Of a stretch of 11,916 nucleotides of DNA, positions 5,861 through 11,916 are shown piece after piece (the stretch's first letter is position 1; each line of letters begins with the position of its first letter). Under the pieces are notes generated by a model. The model ran no database searches and had not been told where the DNA came from. It saw only the letters and a list, made by a program, of their open reading frames with translations. Source of the DNA: an uncultured Mollicutes bacterium (GTDB lineage: Bacteria > Bacillota_I > Bacilli_A > RFN20 > CAG-826); the NCBI GenBank assembly GCA_900542595.1, contig UQOB01000038.1:1-11916 (forward strand). The letters run 5' to 3'. The position numbers were made by a program, and so were the translations under genes.

Positions 5861-6540
5861 TGACTGAGCTTATCCAAGAAGGAATAAATAACGAGACTTA
5901 TGAAGTCAAACCCTGCGATACCTTGACCTTAAATATCGCTAGTTTTGATGATTTCAAAAATCGCAAAATCCTTGTAGTTTTACATGAAAATTCAACATTA
6001 GACCTGGCTTTTGCGGACTTTTCCCGAAATTCAGGTTTTGTGAATATCGATGTAAAACTCCAAGAAAAAGGCGCGAAAGCCTACATCGATATCGCCTCTT
6101 TATGCAAAGAAAAAGACAAGAAAAAATTCGAAGTTGAAGTCACCCACGAAGTCGGGGAAACTACCGCCTATGTTAACATGAACGGCATCGTTACCGAAGC
6201 CGGTCACTTAGCTTTCTTAGGAAAAAATATCATTCTCAAAGGCGCTAAAAAAGCGGTCACGAGACAAGATGATAAAGTGGTGATTTTCAATAAAGACGGA
6301 ACCGCTCAAGCTAACCCGATGTTAGTCATCGATGAGAACGATGTGCAAGCTGGGCACGGAGCGGCGGTCGGCCGGTTAAATGATCGAGAACTTTTCTACT
6401 TTACCTGCCGGGGTATATCGGAAGATGAAGCGCGAAAACTCTTAGCGTTCAGCTATTTAAAGCCGATTACTAGACATTTCAAAGAAAGTGAAAAAGAAGA
6501 AATTCTCAATAAGATAGAAGGGAGTTTAAGCCATGTTTAA
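5857..6540 (+). CDS. sufD: SufD-like Fe-S assembly scaffold protein, short form
   Basis: SufD is the paralogue of SufB that completes the SufBC2D complex. The 227-residue protein shows the family C-terminal signature ANPMLVIDENDVQAGHG, then AAVGRLND, ELFYFTCRGIS and EARKLLAFSYL. The histidine at 167 corresponds to the conserved His of E. coli SufD (H360), which works with the SufB cysteine at the cluster-building site. The nearby E. coli Cys358 position is Ala here. At about half the usual 400-450 residues, it lacks most of the N-terminal helical region and part of the beta-helix. The gene is intact, with no frameshift, so this looks like a genuinely short form and not a broken gene. Two adjacent ATGs exist; GAGG at 5849-5852 is four bases from ATG 5857 and seven from ATG 5860, so the second may be used (226 residues). 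It overlaps sufC by four bases and sufS by eight. Confidence 0.9.
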   Translation: MMTELIQEGINNETYEVKPCDTLTLNIASFDDFKNRKILVVLHENSTLDLAFADFSRNSGFVNIDVKLQEKGAKAYIDIASLCKEKDKKKFEVEVTHEVGETTAYVNMNGIVTEAGHLAFLGKNIILKGAKKAVTRQDDKVVIFNKDGTAQANPMLVIDENDVQAGHGAAVGRLNDRELFYFTCRGISEDEARKLLAFSYLKPITRHFKESEKEEILNKIEGSLSHV

Positions 6541-7762
6541 TCCCAATGATTTTCGTAAAGATTTTCCGATGTTTCGGAATAACACTTTAATGCAAGGTCA
6601 GCCCTTAGTCTTTTTAGATAATGCGAGCACGACCTTTAAACCTGACTGTGTGGTTCAAGCGGTCACCGATTATTACACTAAATATACCTCGAATTCCCAT
6701 CGGGGTGACTATGACCTTTGCTACCACATGGATGAAATGGTCTTAGAGAGCCGGAAAGAAATCGCTTCTTTCATCAACTGTAAGCCGGAAGAAGTGGTCT
6801 TTACCTCCGGTACGACTGGTTCCTTAAACCTTGTAGCGTTCGGGTACGGAGCAAAATATTTAAAAGAAGGGGATGAAATCCTTTTAACCCAAGCGGAACA
6901 CGCTTCAAACGTCCTTCCGTGGTTTAAAGTCCACGAAATGACCGGTGCGACAGTTAACTATATCCCCTTAGATGAACGCGGGAGATTAACGGTTGAAAAC
7001 CTTAAGAAAGCTATCACTCCAAGAACTAAGATTGTCGCGGTCGCTCATGTGACTAATGTCTTAGGTTATATCGCTCCCATCAAAGAAATCGCAAAGGTGG
7101 TCCATGAACATGGCGCCATCTTAGTGGTCGATGGAGCGCAGTCAGTTCCTCACGTTCCGACTGATGTCCAAGATATGGACTGCGACTTCTTAGCCTTTAG
7201 CGGTCACAAGATGTTAGGCCCGACCGGTATCGGGGTCCTCTATGGAAAATTCCCGTTACTAGTTAAGACCGATCCCTTCATGACCGGTGGCGGCATGAAC
7301 GCGAAATTCGATATGTGCGGGGATGTGAATTATCTTCAACCCCCTCTTAAATTTGAAGCGGGTACCCAGAATTTAGCTGGTATCGTCGGCTTAAAAGCCG
7401 CGGTTCAATATTTAAAGAAGGTCGATTTAAAAGCGCTTCGAGAATATGAACAAAGTTTAAAGAAATACGCGGTGGAAGAGCTAGAAAAGACCGGTAATGC
7501 GAAAATTTATAATGCCGAAAGCGAAAGCGGCATCGTGACTTTTAATATCAAGGGTGTCTTCGCCCAAGACGCAGCGACTTTCCTTAATTCCCGCGGTATC
7601 GCCTGCCGAAGCGGCAACCACTGCGCTAAAATTTTGATTGATTATCTCCATGAAGTGGCCACTGTGAGAGCCAGCTTCTACCTCTATACAACCAAAGAAG
7701 ATGTTGACCGCTTGGTTGATGCGGTTAAACACGGAAAGGAGTTCCTCGATGCCTACTTTTGA
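6533..7762 (+). CDS. sufS: SufS, group II cysteine desulfurase
   Basis: SufS is a pyridoxal-phosphate enzyme that converts L-cysteine to L-alanine and holds the sulfur as a persulfide on its active-site cysteine. The 409-residue length is normal. Visible signatures are TSGTTGSLNL (91-100), the ring-stacking histidine in QAEHASN (H123), the VVDGAQSVPH segment with the cofactor-nitrogen Asp (D200), the Schiff-base lysine in FSGHKMLGPTG (K226), EAGTQN (275-280) and the catalytic cysteine in CRSGNHCAKIL (C364). It passes sulfur to SufU, encoded next. AAGGGAG lies eight bases before ATG 6533. It overlaps sufD by eight bases and sufU by 14. As the only desulfurase seen here, it might also supply sulfur for tRNA thiolation, but the window cannot show that. 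Confidence 0.97.
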   Translation: MFNPNDFRKDFPMFRNNTLMQGQPLVFLDNASTTFKPDCVVQAVTDYYTKYTSNSHRGDYDLCYHMDEMVLESRKEIASFINCKPEEVVFTSGTTGSLNLVAFGYGAKYLKEGDEILLTQAEHASNVLPWFKVHEMTGATVNYIPLDERGRLTVENLKKAITPRTKIVAVAHVTNVLGYIAPIKEIAKVVHEHGAILVVDGAQSVPHVPTDVQDMDCDFLAFSGHKMLGPTGIGVLYGKFPLLVKTDPFMTGGGMNAKFDMCGDVNYLQPPLKFEAGTQNLAGIVGLKAAVQYLKKVDLKALREYEQSLKKYAVEELEKTGNAKIYNAESESGIVTFNIKGVFAQDAATFLNSRGIACRSGNHCAKILIDYLHEVATVRASFYLYTTKEDVDRLVDAVKHGKEFLDAYF

Positions 7763-8201
7763 AATGACCCCGTTAATGATGCGGGAAATCATCATGGATC
7801 ACTATTCGAATCCTCGTCACAAGTGGGTTCCAACTGACCTTTCTTCCTACAAGAAAATCCACACCGATAGTGTTAATTGTATCGATGATTTCGATGTTTA
7901 TTTAAAGACGAAAGATGGCATTGTCGTCGATGCGATGTGGGATGGTGTAGCGTGCACGATTTCTTCCAGCTCCACCGATATTTTGCTCGACCAAGCCATC
8001 GGGCAAAAAGAGGAAGATGTCCTCAAGATGATCGATAACTACATGAAAATGATCAATGAACAACCCTATGATGAGAGTGTTCTTCAAGAAGCTTTAGCCT
8101 TTAAAAACACTTCCAAGCAAGCGGCCCGCATTCACTGCGCTACCATGGGGTGGACGGCTCTTAAAGAATTGATCGAAGAGGAGCACCATGAGCACAAATA
8201 A
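7749..8201 (+). CDS. sufU: SufU, zinc-dependent sulfurtransferase for SufS
   Basis: SufU accepts persulfide sulfur from SufS through a zinc-ligand swap and hands it to the SufBCD complex. This is the Gram-positive counterpart of SufE. The 150-residue protein starts MPTFEMTPLMMREIIMDHY, followed by NPRHKW. The four zinc ligands known from Bacillus SufU are all found: C44 and D46 in VNCIDDFD, C69 in GVACTIS, and C130 in RIHCATMGW. The first motif differs from the usual PxCGD: Pro becomes Val-Asn context and Gly becomes Ile. The start at ATG 7749 is favoured by AAAGGAG seven bases upstream and by alignment of the N terminus. A longer in-frame ATG at 7701 would add 16 residues deep inside sufS. 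It overlaps sufS by 14 bases and sufB by 14. Confidence 0.95.
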   Translation: MPTFEMTPLMMREIIMDHYSNPRHKWVPTDLSSYKKIHTDSVNCIDDFDVYLKTKDGIVVDAMWDGVACTISSSSTDILLDQAIGQKEEDVLKMIDNYMKMINEQPYDESVLQEALAFKNTSKQAARIHCATMGWTALKELIEEEHHEHK

Positions 8202-9594
8202 GGATAAGGACTTCTTAAATAACGAATATAAGTACGACTTTAAAGACCAAGCAAAAGTCATTTATTCAACCGGTAAAGGTTTAAATGAAGAAGTCGTTAG
8301 AAAGATTTCTGAGCTTAAACATGAACCGGAATGGATGACGGAATATCGTTTAAAGTCCTTAAAGGCTTTTGAAAAGATGCCGCTTCCGAGCTATGGACCG
8401 GATCTTTCCTTTTTAGATTTTTCGTCTTACACATATTTCACCCGGGTAATTCAAGAAGAAGAAAATAGTTGGGATAAAGTTCCTTCCGAAGTTAAGAACA
8501 CCTTTAAACGGTTAGGGATTCCGGAAGCGGAAGCTAAGTATTTAAGCGGTGTCACCACGCAATATGAGAGTGAAGTCGTCTACCATAACATGTTAGAAGA
8601 AGTGGAAAAGAAAGGTGTCATCTTCCTTTCCACCGATATGGGGCTACAAATGTGTCCCGATGTCTTTAAGAAATATTTCGGTACAGTTGTTCCTTACCTC
8701 GATAACAAATTCGCGGCTTTAAATGGGGCCGTCTGGAGCGGCGGTAGCTTTATTTATGTTCCAAAAGGCGTCCATTTAGAGAAACCCTTACAATCGTATT
8801 TTAGAATTAATAACGAAAAGACCGGGCAATTTGAAAGAACTTTGATCGTCGTCGATGAAGGAGCCTCCATCCATTATGTGGAAGGATGCACCGCTCCGAT
8901 TTATAGCAAAGAAAGTTTACATGCCGCAGTGGTGGAAATCGTCGTTTTAAAAGGGGCAACTTGCCGCTATACGACGGTTCAAAATTGGTCGACCAATATT
9001 GTTAACTTAGTCACCCAAAGAGCCTTAGTTATGGATGATGGCTTAATGGAATGGGTCGATGGGAATATCGGTTCTTACCGGAATATGAAATACCCGGCTT
9101 GCATCTTAAAAGGGGACAACGCGAAAGGGAGAACCATCTCGATTGCGGTCGGCGGCCATAACCAATTCCAAGATAATGGAGCGAGAATGATCCATATCGG
9201 GAAAAACACCAGTTCCACGATTATCAGTAAATCGATCGTCCATGATGGTGGGGTGGCTAATTACCGGGGAACGGTGAGAATGATGAAAACGGCGGAGAAC
9301 GCTCATAGTCACGTTGAATGTGATACTTTAATCATCGACGATAAGAGTAAGAGCGACACCTATCCTAAGAACGATGTTCAAAATGGCACTAGCTTCATTG
9401 AACACGAAGCGACGGTCAGTAAAATCAACGAAGAACAACTTTTCTATTTGATGAGTAGAGGTTTAAGCAAAGAAGAAGCCACCCAAATGATTGTCATGGG
9501 CTTCATCGAACCTTTCAGCAAAGAACTTCCGATGGAATACGCGGTAGAACTTAATCAACTCATTAAACTCGATATGGAGGGTTCAATCGGTTAA
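8188..9594 (+). CDS. sufB: SufB, Fe-S cluster scaffold protein
   Basis: SufB is the main scaffold of the SufBC2D complex on which the cluster is built. The 468-residue protein has normal length and strong family motifs: VTTQYESEVVYHN near 129-142, AVWSGGSFIYVPKGV in the middle, YVEGCTAP with C234 (equivalent to E. coli C254, the sulfur entry residue), and HVECDTLIIDD with C378 (equivalent to E. coli C405, at the SufB-SufD interface). EHEATVSKI and EEQLFYLMSRGLS follow near the C terminus. Both functional cysteines are therefore present, which argues that the complex is active despite the short SufD partner. AGAGGAG precedes the ATG by four bases. The start overlaps sufU by 14 bases. The TAA stop overlaps the mnmG ATG by one base (TAATG), so the operon continues without a gap. 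Confidence 0.97.
   Translation: MSTNKDKDFLNNEYKYDFKDQAKVIYSTGKGLNEEVVRKISELKHEPEWMTEYRLKSLKAFEKMPLPSYGPDLSFLDFSSYTYFTRVIQEEENSWDKVPSEVKNTFKRLGIPEAEAKYLSGVTTQYESEVVYHNMLEEVEKKGVIFLSTDMGLQMCPDVFKKYFGTVVPYLDNKFAALNGAVWSGGSFIYVPKGVHLEKPLQSYFRINNEKTGQFERTLIVVDEGASIHYVEGCTAPIYSKESLHAAVVEIVVLKGATCRYTTVQNWSTNIVNLVTQRALVMDDGLMEWVDGNIGSYRNMKYPACILKGDNAKGRTISIAVGGHNQFQDNGARMIHIGKNTSSTIISKSIVHDGGVANYRGTVRMMKTAENAHSHVECDTLIIDDKSKSDTYPKNDVQNGTSFIEHEATVSKINEEQLFYLMSRGLSKEEATQMIVMGFIEPFSKELPMEYAVELNQLIKLDMEGSIG
9576..9581 (+). promoter_or_regulatory. distant Shine-Dalgarno of mnmG within the end of sufB
   Basis: GGAGGG lies 12 bases before the mnmG ATG, longer than the usual 5-10. With the TAATG overlap at 9592-9596, mnmG is likely translated by ribosomes finishing sufB. 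Confidence 0.5.
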
Positions 9595-11471
9595 TGAAAT
9601 CTTTCGATATCATCGTCATTGGGGGTGGTCATGCCGGGGTGGAAGCCAGCCGTAGCGCCGCTTTACTCGGGCACAAGACCTTACTTTTAACGTTGAACAA
9701 AAAGATGATAGCGAACACGCCATGTAATCCTCATATCGGGGGAAGCGCTAAAGGGGTGGTTGTCAGAGAAATCGATGCCTTAGGTGGTCTTATGGGTATC
9801 GCAGCGGACCATGATCCCCTTCAAATCAAGATGCTTAATACGGGGAAGGGTCCTGGTATTCAATGTTTAAGAGCCCAGGTTGATAAAAAAGCCTATCCCG
9901 CTTATGTGCAGGAATGTTTAAATAAGGTTCCAAACCTTGAAATCCAAGAACATGAAGTCAAAGAAATCATCGTTGAAAACCATAAAGTTACCGGTGTTAG
10001 ATTAGAAAATAACGAAATCATCAGCTGTAAAGCGGTTATTTTAACGACCGGCACCTATATGGATAGTACGGTCATTCAAGGAAATGAAGTTCGGGAAGAA
10101 GGACCGGACGGAGAAAAATCATCCATCGGTTTAGCCTCTTCTTTAAGGAAGCTTGGTTTAAAACTTTTTAGACTTAAGACCGGTACTCCTCCGAGAATTA
10201 AAAAATCTTCTATTGACTTCTCGAAAGCGGAGTTAGAACCTGGGCAAGATGGGGAATTAGCTTTCTCTTACCAAACCGAGAAGTTTAAGCCCTTAAAAGA
10301 TCAACTTCCTTGTTACTTAATCTATACCTCGGATGAAACCTTAAAGTTGATCCGTGAACATATCGATGAAAGCCCGATCTTTAATGGCACGATTAAAGGG
10401 CAAGGGCCAAGATATTGCCCGAGCATTGAAAGCAAGGTTAAAAGATTCCCGGATAAAAATCGTCACCAACTTTTCTTAGAACCGGAATTTAAAGAAGGGG
10501 AAAGCATCTACCTCCAAGGTTTTTCCACTGGCTTCGGCCGGGATTTCCAAGAAGTTTTAGTTCATACTTTACCAGGCTTAGAGCATGCCGAAATCTTAAA
10601 GTACGCTTATCAAATTGAATATGAAGCAATCGACCCCTTAGAGTTTAAACCCAGCTTAATGTTAAAGAAGGTGGAAGGTTTCTTTGGGGCTGGTCAAATC
10701 CTTGGGACCAGTGGTTATGAAGAGGCAGCGTCCCTCGGTTTAATGGCGGGTATTAACGCATGTCTCTATATTGAGAATAAACCTCCCTTTATCCTTAAAA
10801 GAAACGAAGCTTATATTGGGGTCATGATTGATGACCTCGTCACTAAAGGGACGGAAGAGCCATATCGTTTAATGTCCTCAAGAGCGGAATACCGCCTCTT
10901 ATTAAGGCACGATAACGCGGATACGCGGCTTATGAAGTACGGTCATAAATTAGGATTGATAAATGATGAGGTATTTTCGAAATATCAGGAAAAATATCAA
11001 AGAATTAACAAGATAATTGATATTTTAAAAACGACTACAATCCCCAATAATAACCAAGAATTCAATGATTATTTGGTCAGCAAAGGCTATACCGATACTT
11101 CTGTCGGTCACCGGGCGATTGAGCTTTTAAAACGGCCTTTCGTCACCTTTGAAGCGTTAAGAAAATATTTCCCAGATCTTGATCCTTTGCACCTCAATCA
11201 AAGGGAAATACTCTCTCTCGAAATCATGGTGAAATACGAAGGCTATTTAGCGAAAGAAAAAGAAGAAGCTCATAAATTAGATGAATTAGAAGACGTTCTT
11301 CTCCCTGATGATTTAGACTATCTTCATCTCGATGGTTTAGCCTTAGAAGCGAGAGAAAAACTTGATCAAGTGCGGCCGAGAACCCTAGCCCAAGCGGGGC
11401 GGATCAGTGGGGTAAACCCCGCTGATATTTCAGTTCTCTATTTAACTCTTAAACGGAGGGGTATCTTATGA
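9594..11471 (+). CDS. mnmG: MnmG (GidA), tRNA uridine-5-carboxymethylaminomethyl modification enzyme
   Basis: MnmG is an FAD-dependent protein that works with MnmE to add an aminomethyl-type group (cmnm5) to the wobble uridine U34 of certain tRNAs, using methylene-tetrahydrofolate, NADH and glycine. The 625-residue protein is full length. It shows the FAD-binding IIVIGGGHAGVEA (6-18), the PCNPHIGGSAKG motif with C44 (E. coli C47), LNTGKGPGIQCLRAQ (81-95), GPRYCPSIESKV with catalytic C275 (E. coli C277), LMSSRAEYRLLLR, and a C terminus ending LTLKRRGIL, as in other MnmG proteins. It is fused to the suf operon by a one-base overlap with sufB. Its TGA overlaps the rsmG ATG (ATGA). MnmE, commonly next to MnmG in Bacillota, is not in the window. 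The location after sufB, not near an origin-type cluster, is unusual. Confidence 0.97.
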   Translation: MKSFDIIVIGGGHAGVEASRSAALLGHKTLLLTLNKKMIANTPCNPHIGGSAKGVVVREIDALGGLMGIAADHDPLQIKMLNTGKGPGIQCLRAQVDKKAYPAYVQECLNKVPNLEIQEHEVKEIIVENHKVTGVRLENNEIISCKAVILTTGTYMDSTVIQGNEVREEGPDGEKSSIGLASSLRKLGLKLFRLKTGTPPRIKKSSIDFSKAELEPGQDGELAFSYQTEKFKPLKDQLPCYLIYTSDETLKLIREHIDESPIFNGTIKGQGPRYCPSIESKVKRFPDKNRHQLFLEPEFKEGESIYLQGFSTGFGRDFQEVLVHTLPGLEHAEILKYAYQIEYEAIDPLEFKPSLMLKKVEGFFGAGQILGTSGYEEAASLGLMAGINACLYIENKPPFILKRNEAYIGVMIDDLVTKGTEEPYRLMSSRAEYRLLLRHDNADTRLMKYGHKLGLINDEVFSKYQEKYQRINKIIDILKTTTIPNNNQEFNDYLVSKGYTDTSVGHRAIELLKRPFVTFEALRKYFPDLDPLHLNQREILSLEIMVKYEGYLAKEKEEAHKLDELEDVLLPDDLDYLHLDGLALEAREKLDQVRPRTLAQAGRISGVNPADISVLYLTLKRRGIL

Positions 11472-11916
11472 CGATGGAAGAGCTTATTCTTAAGACCCAA
11501 GATTTTTTAAAAATTAGCGATGAACAAAAAGCCCAATTTGTTGCGTATTTAAATTTAATCTTTGAAAAGAATAAGGTCATGAATTTAACTTCCATTACCG
11601 ATATGGAAGAGGCGATCGATAAACATCTTTTTGATTGTTTGTTGCCCTTAAAAATCATCCCACAAGGCGTTAAAGAAATCTTAGACGTCGGAAGCGGGGC
11701 GGGTTTTCCGGGTATCGTTTGGGCGATTGCGATGCCTAACGCAAAATTAACTTTAATTGATGCGACCAAAAAGAAATGTGATTTCTTAAATGAAGTAGTC
11801 ATTGCGTTAAATCTGAAAAATGTCCGGATCCTTAACCTTCGGGCGGAAGACTATAAGCAAAAAGAAAAGTATGATTTAGTGACCGCAAGAGCGGTCTCCT
11901 CCCCCCCCATTTCACT
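11468..11916 (+). CDS. rsmG: RsmG (GidB), 16S rRNA 7-methylguanosine methyltransferase, N-terminal part (cut by window edge)
   Basis: RsmG uses S-adenosylmethionine to methylate a guanosine in the 530 loop of 16S rRNA (G527 in E. coli). The first 149 of roughly 230-240 residues are present. NKVMNLTSITD (35-45) is the family N-terminal motif, ILDVGSGAGFPG (71-82) is the cofactor-binding loop, RAED (125-128) follows, and TARAV (139-143) is the conserved active-site segment. GGAGG lies seven bases before ATG 11468. The ATG overlaps the mnmG stop, and mnmG-rsmG is a widely conserved gene pair. After TARAV the sequence becomes SSPPIS, where relatives usually have a hydrophobic leucine-rich stretch. 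This coincides with a run of eight C (11901-11908) and may be a sequence error near an assembly end. Confidence 0.95.
   Translation, partial: MTMEELILKTQDFLKISDEQKAQFVAYLNLIFEKNKVMNLTSITDMEEAIDKHLFDCLLPLKIIPQGVKEILDVGSGAGFPGIVWAIAMPNAKLTLIDATKKKCDFLNEVVIALNLKNVRILNLRAEDYKQKEKYDLVTARAVSSPPIS
11901..11908 (+). repeat. run of eight C in rsmG near the window end
   Basis: A homopolymer of eight C lies in the rsmG frame eight bases from the window end. Together with the odd residues it encodes (Pro-Pro in place of an expected Leu-Pro), it is a candidate low-quality spot. Confidence 0.6.

Noticed and set aside
5860..6540. sufD as a pseudogene
   Set aside because: Although short, the frame is open from a start with a ribosome binding site to a stop overlapping sufS, and the conserved C-terminal motifs are intact with no sign of missing sequence in another frame.
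7701..7748. ATG at 7701 as the sufU start
   Set aside because: It would add 16 residues unlike SufU and lies deep in sufS; ATG 7749 has AAAGGAG at seven bases and gives a normal SufU N terminus.
336..11471. Alternative genetic code with TGA as tryptophan, suggested by the Mollicutes-like features
   Set aside because: TGA ends yhaM, sufC, sufS and mnmG exactly where the families end and the next gene begins, and tryptophans are TGG, so the code is standard for TGA.
1..11916. CRISPR array, toxin-antitoxin, phage, transposon or other accessory system
   Set aside because: No repeated spacers, transposase, recombinase, terminal inverted repeats or attachment-like duplications were seen; the genes are housekeeping or envelope genes with similar base composition throughout.

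Overview
The window comes from a low-to-moderate GC bacterium that is probably a member of the Bacillota, class Bacilli in the broad sense. Supporting signs are strong AGGAGG-type ribosome binding sites, a Bacillus-type sufCDSUB order with SufU, two type II (lipobox) lipoproteins, and YhaM, Hit and a PrsA-like foldase as neighbours. TGA is used as a normal stop codon (YhaM, sufC, sufS, mnmG), so this is not a Mycoplasma-type code. The short SufD and the unusual lipoproteins suggest an uncultured, Mollicutes-adjacent gut-type lineage, but that placement is inference.

Layout. Positions 1-338 hold the 3' end of a YhaM-family 3'-5' exoribonuclease gene on the plus strand. It converges on a minus-strand block: a HIT-family protein (379-795, with its own promoter) and a two-gene lipoprotein operon (2685-4865, then 888-2672) that ends in a clear rho-independent terminator at 837-869. 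The upstream lipoprotein has recognisable parvulin (PpiC/PrsA) motifs split by large insertions. The downstream one looks like a diverged relative of the same architecture.

A 167-bp divergent intergenic region (4866-5032) carries back-to-back promoters. The leftward one drives the lipoproteins and has a perfect 7+2+7 palindrome in its -10/-35 spacer. The rightward one is a good sigma-A-type promoter (TTGAAC, 17 bp, TAAAAT) for the suf operon.

The rightward operon is very compact, and every junction overlaps: sufC, sufD, sufS, sufU, sufB, mnmG, rsmG (cut by the window edge). SufS removes sulfur from cysteine, SufU relays it, and the SufB-SufD-SufC complex assembles Fe-S clusters. MnmG (with MnmE, not seen here) installs the 5-carboxymethylaminomethyl group on the wobble uridine of tRNAs, a position that is also thiolated with cysteine-desulfurase sulfur. 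RsmG methylates 16S rRNA. Joining the Suf machinery to mnmG-rsmG in one overlapping transcript is the most noteworthy arrangement in the window.

I found no CRISPR array, tRNA or rRNA gene, insertion sequence or defence system, and no gene-free stretch longer than 300 bases. This is mostly a core housekeeping region with unusual details, not a new mobile system.
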